From contig CAYRQM010000001.1 of assembly GCA_964426415.1 (NCBI GenBank), positions 1 to 64,000 of the forward strand: a stretch of DNA of 64,000 bases, read 5' to 3'. The translations under genes and the position numbers were made by a program. This document shows positions 33,532 through 42,013 of this stretch, piece by piece. Within the stretch, counting starts at the first letter, position 1, and every line of letters begins with the position of its first letter. Origin of the DNA: UBA3792 sp964426415 (GTDB lineage: Bacteria > Bacillota > Clostridia > Christensenellales > CAG-138). The notes under the pieces are model-generated. The model was not told the origin of the DNA and did no database searches. It saw only the letters and a list, made by a program, of their open reading frames with translations.

Positions 33532-34683
33532 ATGGCTAAGAGAAAAGATGTAAACTATATTTCGCGGCGAGAATCCGCAAAGATCTCCCGTCAGAACCGC
33601 AAGATCACGACAGCCATCGAGAAGCGCCGCAATCGGAAACACGTCGATCCTTCCGAGTATACGACGACGATGCGCGATCCCAACAACGTGGTCGAGTTTG
33701 ACAATCTGCACACCTACTTCTTTACCGACATCGGTACGGTCAAGGCGGTGGACGGCGTTTCCTTCGACGTGCCGCAAGGCAAGACGGTTGGCGTCGTGGG
33801 CGAGAGCGGCTGCGGCAAATCCGTTACGTCCCTTTCGCTGATGCAGCTGGTACAGCGTCCGCAAGGACAGGTCGTCGAAGGGGAGATTCGCTTCAACAGC
33901 CGCGACGGCAAGGTGTACGACATTGCGCAGACGCCAACGGTGGTCATGCAAACGATCCGCGGCTCGCAGATCTCCATGATCTTCCAAGAGCCGATGACCA
34001 GCCTCAATCCGGTATTCCGCATCGGGATGCAGGTCAATGAGGTGCTGGAGCTGCACTTCCCCGATTGGACGAAGGAGCAGGTCAAGGAGCGCACCATTGA
34101 GATGCTCACCATGGTCGGCATTGCGAATGCGGAGGGCGTCTACATGATGTACCCGCATGAGCTGTCCGGCGGCATGCGGCAGCGCGTCATGATCGCCATG
34201 GCGTTGGCGTGCGACCCGAAGCTGGTCATTTCTGACGAGCCGACAACCGCGTTGGACGTCACCATCCAAGCGCAGATCCTCGATCTGCTGCGCACGCTGA
34301 AAGACCGCATCAATTCCAGCATCATGCTGATCACCCACGATCTGGGCGTTATTGCCGAGATGGCGGATTATGTGGTTGTCATGTATTCGGGACGTATCGT
34401 CGAAAAGGGAACGGCGGCAGAGGTGTTCCACGATCCGCGGCATCCGTACACCATCGGTCTGATGGCGTCGAAGCCTGTGGTCAATCGCAGAACCGAGCGT
34501 CTGTACAGCATTCCCGGCACGGTGCCGAACCCGATCAACATGCCCGACTACTGCTACTTCAAAGACCGCTGCGAGAAGTGCGTCGCCAAGTGCAGCGGCG
34601 AGTACCCGCACGAGGTCTACATATCCCCGACGCACATGGTGGCATGCTACCTGTACGACGAGAATAAACCGGAGGGGGTCTGA
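33532..34683 (+). CDS. oppD: Peptide ABC transporter ATPase, OppD type
   Basis: 383 residues. ABC ATPase with Walker A GESGCGKS, Q loop region, signature LSGGMRQRV, Walker B LVISDEPTTALD and the H loop in ITHDLG. The C-terminal oligopeptide-transporter domain has four cysteines (CYFKDRCEKCVAKC), matching an iron-sulfur-like motif of this family. About 52 basic residues (KRKDVNYISRRESAKISRQ...) precede the ABC domain, unusual for OppD. ATG 33532 is chosen over GTG 33523, which directly follows the oppC stop. Confidence 0.95.
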   Translation: MAKRKDVNYISRRESAKISRQNRKITTAIEKRRNRKHVDPSEYTTTMRDPNNVVEFDNLHTYFFTDIGTVKAVDGVSFDVPQGKTVGVVGESGCGKSVTSLSLMQLVQRPQGQVVEGEIRFNSRDGKVYDIAQTPTVVMQTIRGSQISMIFQEPMTSLNPVFRIGMQVNEVLELHFPDWTKEQVKERTIEMLTMVGIANAEGVYMMYPHELSGGMRQRVMIAMALACDPKLVISDEPTTALDVTIQAQILDLLRTLKDRINSSIMLITHDLGVIAEMADYVVVMYSGRIVEKGTAAEVFHDPRHPYTIGLMASKPVVNRRTERLYSIPGTVPNPINMPDYCYFKDRCEKCVAKCSGEYPHEVYISPTHMVACYLYDENKPEGV

Positions 34684-34685
34684 AC

Positions 34686-35768
34686 ATGGAAGCAAAGCAA
34701 CAAGAAGTCGTCCTGACGCCGGCGCAAGAGCGCAAGGTCATGTTCGATATGCTCAATGCGCGGATTGCAGACATCAAGTCGCACCCGCCCATCCAACACA
34801 ACCCCGACAACGTCCTTGAAGTGCACGATCTGGTCAAGTACTTCCCCATCAAGACGGGGCTGTTCTCACGTTTGACGGGCTATGTCCGCGCCGTGGACGG
34901 GGTATCGTTCAACATTCAGCGCGGCACCACGATGGGATTGGTGGGCGAATCCGGCTGTGGCAAAACCACCGTCGGCAAGACGATCCTGCGCCTCAACGAC
35001 AAGACGGCGGGACAAGTGCTGTTCAATGGCGTCGAGATTCACGACCTGCCCCACAGCGAGCTGCGGGCGCTGCGTCCGAAGATCCAAATGATCTTCCAAG
35101 ATCCGTACTCCAGCCTGTCACCGCGTCTGCCCGTATCCGAGATCATCGGGGAAGCGGTGCGTGAGCACCATATCGTCCCCGCTGCCGAGTTCGACGATTA
35201 CATCGATACCGTCATGCTCTCCTGCGGGCTGCAGCCGTATCACAAAGACCGTTATCCGCACGAGTTTTCCGGCGGTCAGCGCCAGCGTATCTGCATCGCC
35301 AGATCCATCGCGCTGAAGCCCGATTTCATCGTGTGCGACGAGCCTGTCTCCGCATTGGACGTGTCCATTCAGGCACAGATCATCAATCTGCTGATGGATC
35401 TGCAAAAGCAGTTGGGGTTGACGTATCTGTTCATCTCCCACGACCTGTCCGTTGTGGAACACATCTCCGACACGGTGGGCGTCATGTACCTTGGCAACAT
35501 GGTCGAGTATGCCGACAAAGAGGCGATCTTCCAAAACCCGCTGCATCCGTATACGGAAGCGCTGTTCTCGGCGATTCCTGTGCCGGATCCCGACTACAAA
35601 ATGAAGCGCGTGATCCTGAAGGGCAGCATCCCGTCTCCCGCCAACCCGCCTTCGGGCTGCAAATTCCATACACGCTGCGAAAAGTGCATGGAAATCTGCT
35701 CCAAAGAGGCGCCGATCACCCGTGAGGTGGAGCCGGGGCACTTTGTCGCCTGCCATTTGTACGACTGA
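34686..35768 (+). CDS. oppF: Peptide ABC transporter ATPase, OppF type
   Basis: 360 residues. Partner ATPase of OppD: Walker A GESGCGKTTVGK, EIHDLPHSELRALRPKIQMIFQDP (IQMIFQDPYSSL Q loop), signature FSGGQRQRICIARS, Walker B FIVCDEPVSALD, switch His in ISHDLSVVEH. C-terminal cysteines in CKFHTRCEKCMEICSKEAP. A 42-residue N-terminal helix-rich stretch precedes the ABC fold. Two bases after oppD; stop overlaps the next gene (TGATG). Confidence 0.96.
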   Translation: MEAKQQEVVLTPAQERKVMFDMLNARIADIKSHPPIQHNPDNVLEVHDLVKYFPIKTGLFSRLTGYVRAVDGVSFNIQRGTTMGLVGESGCGKTTVGKTILRLNDKTAGQVLFNGVEIHDLPHSELRALRPKIQMIFQDPYSSLSPRLPVSEIIGEAVREHHIVPAAEFDDYIDTVMLSCGLQPYHKDRYPHEFSGGQRQRICIARSIALKPDFIVCDEPVSALDVSIQAQIINLLMDLQKQLGLTYLFISHDLSVVEHISDTVGVMYLGNMVEYADKEAIFQNPLHPYTEALFSAIPVPDPDYKMKRVILKGSIPSPANPPSGCKFHTRCEKCMEICSKEAPITREVEPGHFVACHLYD

Positions 35769-36061
35769 TGGCAAAGGAACCACGGCAGCCAAAGCAATAC
35801 GACGATGACGACGGTCGCACGATTGTCGACATGAACGTGGAAGGGATGCCCTACTACCAAGCAGGCGTCCGCAAAGAGGAGCGTGCAAAAAAGCGTGCCG
35901 AGCTGAACGAGAAAATCGCCAGCGGCGAAGCGCTGAATCGCCGCGAGACGATTCGCTACACGATCTTTTCGATGCTGGGCGGGCTTGCGGTGCTGGGGAT
36001 CGTGGGCGGTGCGCTGATTCTGTTCATCGTGCTGCTGATGCTTTGGTGGAAAATCGTATAG
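35768..36061 (+). CDS. Small single-span membrane protein at the end of the opp operon
   Basis: 97 residues, not recognised. A charged N-terminal half (MAKEPRQPKQYDDDDGR, KKRAELNEKIASGE) and one long hydrophobic segment at about 62-93 ending WWKIV. Start ATG shares one base with the oppF stop, so it is translated with the transporter. It could be an accessory subunit or may be unrelated; nothing in sequence decides. Confidence 0.75.
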   Translation: MAKEPRQPKQYDDDDGRTIVDMNVEGMPYYQAGVRKEERAKKRAELNEKIASGEALNRRETIRYTIFSMLGGLAVLGIVGGALILFIVLLMLWWKIV

Positions 36062-36066
36062 GAAGC

Positions 36067-36098
36067 GAGCTGTTGCACAGGGCTGCAACAGCTCCTTT
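36067..36098 (+). terminator. Terminator of the opp operon
   Basis: Perfect 11-base stem GAGCTGTTGCA/TGCAACAGCTC around CAGGGC, followed by CTTTT. Confidence 0.88.
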
Positions 36099-36165
36099 TC
36101 TCGAAAGGAACGGGCGATGAGATGGCAGCGTACCAAAAAAATTTGTGGTTTGCGCAAGATTTTCG

Positions 36166-36194
36166 TTGACAAACGGCGTCGCTTGTGGTAACTT
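36166..36194 (+). promoter_or_regulatory. rpmG-secE-nusG promoter
   Basis: TTGACA, 17 bases ending TTGTGG, TAACTT. Predicted start near 36201. Confidence 0.8.
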
Positions 36195-36195
36195 A

Positions 36196-36225
36196 AACGA
36201 GTGCCCCCATAGGGGGCTCGTTTTT
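36196..36225 (+). promoter_or_regulatory. Terminator-like hairpin at the start of the rpmG transcript
   Basis: AACGAG-TGCCCCC-ATA-GGGGG-CTCGTTTTT. The core GCCCCC/GGGGGC stem (36203-36217) with its T tract lies within about 2-25 bases of the predicted transcription start, ahead of rpmG. It may be an attenuator, a 5'-end stabiliser, or a second terminator for transcription coming from upstream. Confidence 0.6.
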
Positions 36226-36253
36226 GATGTAATGATCGTAGGAGGATCCAAAA

Positions 36254-36403
36254 ATGCGCGTAAAGATAACCTTGGCTTGCACCGAATGTAAGCAAAGAAA
36301 CTACAATACCTTCAAGAACAAGAAAAACGATCCCGATCGTCTTGAGTTCAACAAGTATTGCCGTTTTTGCCGTAAGCACACGTTGCACAGAGAGTCCAAG
36401 TAA
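36254..36403 (+). CDS. rpmG: Ribosomal protein L33, zinc form
   Basis: 49 residues: MRVKITLACTECKQRNY with CTEC, and CRFCRKHTLHRESK at the end; the four cysteines define the zinc-bound (C+) form. Standard position ahead of secE-nusG. GGAGG at 36241-36245. Confidence 0.96.
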   Translation: MRVKITLACTECKQRNYNTFKNKKNDPDRLEFNKYCRFCRKHTLHRESK

Positions 36404-36420
36404 CAGCAGGGGAGAGAATC

Positions 36421-37122
36421 ATGGCTAACACCACTGTGGCCGTCAAGGCCAAGTCCGAACAGAGCATCCTCAAGATTTTGGTGATCGCTCTCTTGATCGT
36501 CGGCGTTGCAACGCTTGCGCTTGCGCTGTACGATATGATCAGCGGGTTCTCGCTGATCGACAACGTGCTGTCCACGGCGGACGCCACCGACTTGGGTGAG
36601 CAGAGCGACCTGACGGGTCGTTGGGCGGGCTATGTCCTGCTGCTCGTCTCGGCAGCGCTTGTCATTGGCGGTGCGGTTGTCGCGCTGGCAAAGGACAAGT
36701 TCCGCCTCATGCAGAATCTCTGCATCGCCGCGATCGTCTTTGCAATCTTCCCGCTCGTGTACTTCCTCGTCATCTGCGGCAAGCATCTCTTCTCGCTCGC
36801 GTATGCCATCCTGTGCATTGCGATCATCGTGCTGACGGTGTTCACCATCAGAGGCCGTTGGAGAGTCTACCTCAAAGAAATGACCGGCGAAGTCAAGAAG
36901 CTCACTTGGCTGACCTTCAAAGACTTGGTCAAGAACACGTGCGTCGTGCTGGTATTTGTCGTGGCGTTCGCCGTTCTCATCTTCGCACTCGACTGGATTT
37001 TCGGCAAGCCCATCAGCCTGCTGCTCACATCCAATGACGCCGTGACCACCACGACGCAACCGACAGAAGCTCCCACCGACGATGGTGCGGTCGCCACCGA
37101 CGACGCAGCCGACCAGAATTAA
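36421..37122 (+). CDS. secE: SecE with four extra membrane segments
   Basis: 233 residues, whereas Gram-positive SecE is about 60-75 and even E. coli SecE is 127. The essential SecE part is at 147-195: WRVYLKEMTGEVKKLTWLTFKD (amphipathic clamp helix, conserved KKxTWxT) and one membrane segment. Before it lie four hydrophobic segments (about 18-38, 69-90, 100-120, 123-143), and after it an acidic Thr/Ala tail (TTTTQPTEAPTDDG). SecE clamps SecY in the translocon. Position between rpmG and nusG confirms the identity. Confidence 0.93.
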   Translation: MANTTVAVKAKSEQSILKILVIALLIVGVATLALALYDMISGFSLIDNVLSTADATDLGEQSDLTGRWAGYVLLLVSAALVIGGAVVALAKDKFRLMQNLCIAAIVFAIFPLVYFLVICGKHLFSLAYAILCIAIIVLTVFTIRGRWRVYLKEMTGEVKKLTWLTFKDLVKNTCVVLVFVVAFAVLIFALDWIFGKPISLLLTSNDAVTTTTQPTEAPTDDGAVATDDAADQN

Positions 37123-37127
37123 CGCGC

Positions 37128-37712
37128 ATGAGTCAGGAAACGAAATGGTATGTTGTTCATACCTACTCCGGGTATGAAAACAAGGTCAAGGAAGACCTTA
37201 TCAAGGCCGTCGAAAATGCAGGTCTGCAGGACATCATCCTGGAGGTCATGTACCCGACGGAAGAAACCATTGAAATCCTGCCCAACGGAAAGCGCAAGTC
37301 TGTCACGCGCAAGGTGTATCCCGGTTATGTGATGGTCAAAATGATCGTCGATGTGGTCGAGAAGGATCGTCCCGAAGAGCGCGGCGGCGGCAAGTCGTTT
37401 GATCTTGTCATGAACCCGCGTGCATGGTACGTCATTCGCAACACCCGCGGCGTTACGGGCTTTGTAGGCCCCGGATCGAAGCCGATTCCGCTGAAGGACG
37501 AAGAAGTCGTCGCCATGGGCGTGGAACGCATCCCGATCGTGCTCAACATCGAAGTGGGCGAAACGGTGCGTGTCGTGTCCGGCCCGTTGGAAAACTTCTT
37601 GGGTCGCGTGGACAAGATCGACGTCGAGCGCCAAAAGGTCAAGCTCTCGGTTTCCATGTTTGGCAGAGACACCCCCGTGGAGCTGGATTTCATCCAAGTA
37701 CAAAAGATCTAA
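37128..37712 (+). CDS. nusG: Transcription elongation/antitermination factor NusG
   Basis: 194 residues. NGN domain (KWYVVHTYSGYENKVKEDL, then PGYVMVKM) and C-terminal KOW domain (VGETVRVVSGPLENFLGRV). Residues about 83-95 (EERGGGKSFD) enlarge the NGN loop. Binds RNA polymerase and can couple it to ribosomal S10. Six bases after secE. Confidence 0.97.
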   Translation: MSQETKWYVVHTYSGYENKVKEDLIKAVENAGLQDIILEVMYPTEETIEILPNGKRKSVTRKVYPGYVMVKMIVDVVEKDRPEERGGGKSFDLVMNPRAWYVIRNTRGVTGFVGPGSKPIPLKDEEVVAMGVERIPIVLNIEVGETVRVVSGPLENFLGRVDKIDVERQKVKLSVSMFGRDTPVELDFIQVQKI

Positions 37713-37741
37713 CCGAAGAAAACGAGCAATCGTTTTTGATA

Positions 37742-37767
37742 GTGGAAGGGGAGGCACCCCATACCAC
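37742..37767 (+). promoter_or_regulatory. Hairpin in the nusG-rplK gap
   Basis: GTGG-AA-GGGG-AGGCA-CCCC-ATA-CCAC, a stem with an internal loop, 27 bases before rplK. In E. coli L1 binds the leader of the L11 operon to repress it; this could be the equivalent site (inference). Confidence 0.45.
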
Positions 37768-37793
37768 AACTATATTGAATAGGAGAAACAGCA

Positions 37794-38219
37794 ATGGCAA
37801 AGAAAATCACCGGTTATGTAAAGCTGCAGATTCCCGCCGGCAAGGCAACGCCGGCGCCGCCCGTTGGTCCTGCACTGGGTCAGCACGGCGTGAACATCAT
37901 GGGCTTCTGCAAAGAGTTCAACGAACGTACCAATAAGCAGGCAGGCTTGATTATTCCTGTCGTGATCACGGTTTACCAAGATCGCAGCTTTTCGTTCATC
38001 ACCAAGACGCCTCCGGCAGCCGTCCTCATCAAGAAGGCGTGCGGTCTGGAAACAGCGTCCGGCGTTCCCAACAAGACCAAGGTTGCAACGATTTCCAAGG
38101 CGCAAGTCCGCGAGATCGCAGAGCTCAAGATGCCCGACCTGAACGCGGCAAGCGTAGAGGCGGCAATGCGTATGGTCGCAGGCACCGCTCGCAGCATGGG
38201 CGTTGTCGTTGGCGAGTAA
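37794..38219 (+). CDS. rplK: Ribosomal protein L11
   Basis: 141 residues, exact family length. Forms the GTPase-associated centre with 23S rRNA helices 43-44. GYVKLQIPAGKATPAPPVGPALGQHGVNIMGFCKEFN (core PVGPALGQHGVNIM), KTPPAAVLIKKACG and the C-terminal GTARSMGVVV are conserved. Confidence 0.98.
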   Translation: MAKKITGYVKLQIPAGKATPAPPVGPALGQHGVNIMGFCKEFNERTNKQAGLIIPVVITVYQDRSFSFITKTPPAAVLIKKACGLETASGVPNKTKVATISKAQVREIAELKMPDLNAASVEAAMRMVAGTARSMGVVVGE

Positions 38220-38231
38220 GGAGGAACGAAA

Positions 38232-38921
38232 ATGAAGCACGGCAAGAAATACAACGACAGCAAAAAGCTCATCGATTCCGCAAAGCTGTATGACGCCCGC
38301 GAAGGGCTGGACACCGTTCTGGCGTCCGCAAAGTGCAACTTTGACGAAACCATCGAAGTCTCCGTCCGTTTGGGCGTCGACTCCCGCCATGCAGACCAGC
38401 AGGTTCGCGGCGCGATCGTCCTCCCCCACGGCACCGGCAAGACCGTCCGCGTTCTCGTGTTTGCAAAGGCTGACAAGGCCCGCGAAGCATTGGAAGCAGG
38501 CGCAGATTTCGTCGGCGACGAAGATATGGTCAAGAAGATCCAGACCGAAAACTGGTTTGGGTTCGACGTGTGCGTCGCAACGCCTGATATGATGGGCGTC
38601 GTCGGCCGCATCGGTCGTGTGCTGGGCCCCAAGGGCTTGATGCCGAACCCCAAGAGCGGTACGGTCACCATGGACGTCACCAAGGCGGTCAAGGACATCA
38701 AATCCGGTAAGGTCGAGTATCGTGTAGACAAGACCAACATCATCCACTGCCCCATCGGCCGCAAGTCCTTCGGCGCAGAAAAGCTCGAAGAGAACCTGAC
38801 CACCCTGATGGAAGCCATCATCAAGGCAAAGCCCGCAGCAGCGAAGGGCACCTACATCAAGAGCATGGTCGTTTCTTCGACCATGGGCCCGGGCGTCAAG
38901 TTCAACGCATTGAAGTTCTAA
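38232..38921 (+). CDS. rplA: Ribosomal protein L1
   Basis: 229 residues. L1-stalk protein moving E-site tRNA. LPHGTGKTVRVLVFAK, GRIGRVLGPKGLMPNPKSGTVT (LGPKGLMPNPK) and SSTMGPGVKFN are diagnostic. Last gene before a terminator; rplJ-rplL, usually next, are not here. Confidence 0.98.
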   Translation: MKHGKKYNDSKKLIDSAKLYDAREGLDTVLASAKCNFDETIEVSVRLGVDSRHADQQVRGAIVLPHGTGKTVRVLVFAKADKAREALEAGADFVGDEDMVKKIQTENWFGFDVCVATPDMMGVVGRIGRVLGPKGLMPNPKSGTVTMDVTKAVKDIKSGKVEYRVDKTNIIHCPIGRKSFGAEKLEENLTTLMEAIIKAKPAAAKGTYIKSMVVSSTMGPGVKFNALKF

Positions 38922-38931
38922 TATGGCACCC

Positions 38932-38960
38932 AAAGAGATCGCTTACGCGGTCTCTTTTTT
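38932..38960 (+). terminator. Terminator after rplA
   Basis: AAAGAGATCGC-TTAC-GCGGTCTCTTT with further T; stem has one G-T pair. Confidence 0.85.
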
Positions 38961-39016
38961 TGTCCCGACTTTCCTGTTGGTTGAGAAGAATGTGCCTTTT
39001 GTGGAAAGATGCGCAC

Positions 39017-39045
39017 TTGCGATGCGCGGTGTTCCATGGTATAAT
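39017..39045 (+). promoter_or_regulatory. M3 peptidase promoter
   Basis: TTGCGA, 17 bases ending ATGG, TATAAT; extended -10. Confidence 0.85.
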
Positions 39046-39073
39046 CAACCAAATCAAGCAGGAGGTTACTATT

Positions 39074-40750
39074 ATGTGGACTTTTCCCGAATTGGAATAC
39101 AAGCGCTACGAGGTAGATGCGTTCCTTGCGGACGCCAATGCCGCATTGGATCGCTTTGAAGCTGCAAAGACGGCGGACGAGGCGTATGCGGCGTACCAAG
39201 CGCTCTCAAAGTGCGACGAACATCTGGGCACGGTCTGTACCATCAGCCACATTCGCCACGACGTCAACACCAAGGACGCGTACTACGACGCCGAAAACGA
39301 TTATTGGGACGAGAACCTGTCCCGCGTCGTCACCGTGCAGGAGCGCACGCTGAAGGCGTTGGTGAACCATCCGTGCCGCAAGGAGCTGGAACCCAAGATT
39401 GGAAAGATCGTGTTCCAAAAGGCAGAGGCGCAGATTGTCTTGGCAGACCCGCGCCTGATTCCCGATATGACTGAGGAAGCCAAGCTGGAGAGTCGCTATT
39501 CCAAGCTGACCGCGGGCTGCACCTGCGACTATCGCGGCGAATCGTGCAACTTCTACGGTCTGCTCAAGTTCATGCAAGACCCTGACCGCGCCGTGCGCAA
39601 AGGCGCCTTCGAAGCGTGGGCAACCATGTACGCCTCCATCGCCGACGAGCTGGACGACATCTACGATCAGCTGATTGCGGTGCGCTGCAAGATGGCAAAG
39701 ACCATCGGCATGTCCTCCTACATCGAGATGGCATACCTTTCCCGCGAGCGCTACGACTATACCAAGGCGGACGTCGAACGCTTCCGCGCAGGCGTGCGCA
39801 AGTACATCGTGCCGCTGTGCGCCAAGCTCTGCGAAAAGCAGCGTGCGCGCATCGGCGTAGACAAGCTCCGCTATTACGACGAAAGCCTTGCCTACCCCAA
39901 CGGCAACCCCATCCCGAACGGCACCGAAGCCGAAATGGTCGCGTGGGCGCAGGAAATGTACCGCGAGCTGTCCCCCGAAACGGGCGAATTCTTTGATTTC
40001 ATGGTGGAGCACAAGCTGTTCGACCTCACGTCCCGCCCCGGCAAGCACATGGGTGGCTACTGTACCGATTTGCCGGATTACAAGGCGCCGTTCATCTTCT
40101 CCAACTTTAACGGCACCAGCGCCGATGTGGACGTGCTGACCCACGAAGCGGGACACGCGTTCCAAGCCTACCTTGGCGCACGCACGCTGCCGAGCATGGA
40201 GCTGGTGCAGGCGAACATCGAAATCTGCGAAGTCCACTCCATGTCCATGGAGCATTTCACCTACCCGTGGATGGAAAAGTTCTTTGGCGACGACGCGCCG
40301 CGCTACCGCGAAGCGCATCTGACTTCCGCCATGTGCGTCATTCCGTATCTCACCATGGTCGACGATTTCCAGCATCGCGTGTTCGAAAAGCCAGACATGA
40401 CGCGGGAAGAACGCTATGGCGTCTGGCACGAGCTGGAGCAAATGTACCTGCCGTGGCGCGATTATGACGGCAACGCGTTCTTGGAAAAGGGCGGATTCTG
40501 GATGCAAAAGCAGCACATCTTCCTGTACCCGTTCTACTACATCGACTACGCACTGGCGCAGATGGGCGCGTTCGACTTCTACCTCCGCATGCGTTCCAAC
40601 CGCACCGAGGCGTGGGACAGCTACATCAAGCTGTGCAAAGCGGGCGGCAGCAAGGGCTACTTCGAGCTTTTGCAGGTCGGCGGGCTGCGCAATCCCTTCG
40701 ACGAGAACACGGTGCGCGACATCGCCGCCGCCATCGAACAGCTCCTGTAA
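39074..40750 (+). CDS. M3-family oligoendopeptidase (PepF-like)
   Basis: 558 residues. Cytosolic zinc metallopeptidase cutting short peptides. Zinc motif HEAGHAFQ near 357-364 with the third ligand Glu in ANIEICEVHSMSMEH; the preceding FNGTSADVDVLTH and the late FYYIDYALAQMGAFDFY region are typical of M3 family oligoendopeptidases. ATG 39074 follows AGGAGG at 39060-39065; the frame extends upstream without coding signs. Could process peptides imported by the nearby Opp system (inference). Confidence 0.92.
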   Translation: MWTFPELEYKRYEVDAFLADANAALDRFEAAKTADEAYAAYQALSKCDEHLGTVCTISHIRHDVNTKDAYYDAENDYWDENLSRVVTVQERTLKALVNHPCRKELEPKIGKIVFQKAEAQIVLADPRLIPDMTEEAKLESRYSKLTAGCTCDYRGESCNFYGLLKFMQDPDRAVRKGAFEAWATMYASIADELDDIYDQLIAVRCKMAKTIGMSSYIEMAYLSRERYDYTKADVERFRAGVRKYIVPLCAKLCEKQRARIGVDKLRYYDESLAYPNGNPIPNGTEAEMVAWAQEMYRELSPETGEFFDFMVEHKLFDLTSRPGKHMGGYCTDLPDYKAPFIFSNFNGTSADVDVLTHEAGHAFQAYLGARTLPSMELVQANIEICEVHSMSMEHFTYPWMEKFFGDDAPRYREAHLTSAMCVIPYLTMVDDFQHRVFEKPDMTREERYGVWHELEQMYLPWRDYDGNAFLEKGGFWMQKQHIFLYPFYYIDYALAQMGAFDFYLRMRSNRTEAWDSYIKLCKAGGSKGYFELLQVGGLRNPFDENTVRDIAAAIEQLL

Positions 40751-40767
40751 CCGAAATCTCATCTCAG

Positions 40768-40791
40768 GGTGGGCAGAAATGCCCACCTTTT
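40768..40791 (+). terminator. Terminator after the M3 peptidase gene
   Basis: Perfect stem GGTGGGCA-GAAA-TGCCCACC followed by TTTT. Confidence 0.9.
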
Positions 40792-40833
40792 CATGTATAA
40801 AAAATCGACAAATACATATATATAAACTGATAG

Positions 40834-40861
40834 TTGACATATTGCAAACCTGTGGTAGAAT
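40834..40861 (+). promoter_or_regulatory. Promoter of the ECF-type gene
   Basis: TTGACA, 16 bases ending TGTGG, TAGAAT; extended -10. No riboswitch-like structure is seen in the 24-base leader. Confidence 0.8.
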
Positions 40862-40884
40862 AAATACAGGTGAGAGGTACAAGT

Positions 40885-41985
40885 ATGAATAAATGGATGA
40901 GAACGTTACTCGTGGCGTTGCTTGCCTTGCTGACGACAGCAGGCATTGTTTTACTGGGCGGCGAAAAGAAGGTCTATCTGAGCGGCGCCATTCTTTTGGT
41001 AGGCTCTGCGGGCATTTTGTCTATCAGCACCTACGGCTACAAAACCAAGAGCCAAAAGCCGTCGGTTCGGCTGCTGGTGCGCGCAAGCCTTTTGGCTGCC
41101 ATGAGCACGGTGCTGTCGCTTTGGCCCAGCATCCCCATCTTTCAGGCGTTTGGGTTTCCCGCAAAATTAGAGCTGTCCGACGTGCCGATTCTGCTGGGTG
41201 CGTTCGCGTACGGGCCGTTGTGGGGCGCGGCGATCGCCGTGGTCAAGAGCGTCATCAACATCATGATTCGCCCCGAAACGGGCATCATCGGGCTTGCAAT
41301 GAACATCCTGTCCTCTGTGGTGCCCATGCTGCTTGCTGCGGTGCTGTATGCGGGTCGCAAGACCCGCAAGCGCGCGATTTATTCGCTGGTCGCCTATGTG
41401 GGGGCGATGGTGCTGGTCATGATTCCCACCAACCTGTTTTTCTCAAGCTTATACTTTGTCGGCGGAAATTCCACCTATATGGATGGGATTCGCGTCGTGG
41501 CGAAGATGCTGCCATGGGTGGCGCTGTTCAATCTCATCAAGGCGGGCGCCTGCGCACTGATTACCGGCATTCTGTATAAGCCTTTGAGCACGACGGTGCT
41601 GGCAAAGGAGCTGCGTCCCGAAAAAGCGCATGCGCCGATGACAGTAGCAAAGTACAAAAGCAGGCGCAGCACCGCCATTTGGCTTACCTGTATCGGCGCG
41701 GCGCTGCTCGTCGGGCAGGTCGTGGTGTGGGCGGCAGTTTTGCATCCGTCCATTCTCGGCATCGAAGAATCCATCGGCGAATATATTACCAAAACAGCGG
41801 CGGAGTATCTGTCACCCGCACAGCCTTGGTATCAGACGCTATTCTACGGGCTGGTGTTCAATGTCATCGGCATCATGGGGCTGTTTATGGGCGGCAACGC
41901 CATCTACCTGTTTGTGAGACTGCGAAAAATCAAAGAAAAGGGGCTTGCGGCGGACGAGCCCACGGAGCCGACCATCCAAGCATAA
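40885..41985 (+). CDS. ECF-transporter-type substrate-binding (S) membrane protein
   Basis: 366 residues. Two N-terminal hydrophobic segments, then an S-component-like core (about 60-240) with SDVPILLGAFAYGPLWGAAIAVVKSVINI (VPILLGAFAYGP), as in RibU-type vitamin uptake proteins, a polar linker, and two more segments (about 265-290 and 315-340). RibU alone is about 190 residues, so this one has added membrane parts at both ends. Substrate not determinable; riboflavin-like or another vitamin is possible. EcfA/EcfT are not in the window. Confidence 0.78.
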   Translation: MNKWMRTLLVALLALLTTAGIVLLGGEKKVYLSGAILLVGSAGILSISTYGYKTKSQKPSVRLLVRASLLAAMSTVLSLWPSIPIFQAFGFPAKLELSDVPILLGAFAYGPLWGAAIAVVKSVINIMIRPETGIIGLAMNILSSVVPMLLAAVLYAGRKTRKRAIYSLVAYVGAMVLVMIPTNLFFSSLYFVGGNSTYMDGIRVVAKMLPWVALFNLIKAGACALITGILYKPLSTTVLAKELRPEKAHAPMTVAKYKSRRSTAIWLTCIGAALLVGQVVVWAAVLHPSILGIEESIGEYITKTAAEYLSPAQPWYQTLFYGLVFNVIGIMGLFMGGNAIYLFVRLRKIKEKGLAADEPTEPTIQA

Positions 41986-41989
41986 GCCA

Positions 41990-42013
41990 AGGAGCCTTCG
42001 CAGGAAGGCTCCT
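41990..42013 (+). terminator. Hairpin after the ECF-type gene
   Basis: AGGAGCCTTC-GCAG-GAAGGCTCCT, perfect 10-base stem; followed by ATTTC, so the T tract is weak. Confidence 0.7.

Noticed and set aside
30949..34695. Reverse-strand open frame of 1248 codons opposite oppC-oppD
   Set aside because: It is antisense to two well-recognised transporter genes, has no family motifs and no ribosome binding site, and arises from GC-rich codon bias.
40862..40884. FMN or other vitamin riboswitch ahead of the ECF-type gene
   Set aside because: The leader is only about 24 bases, too short for a riboswitch.
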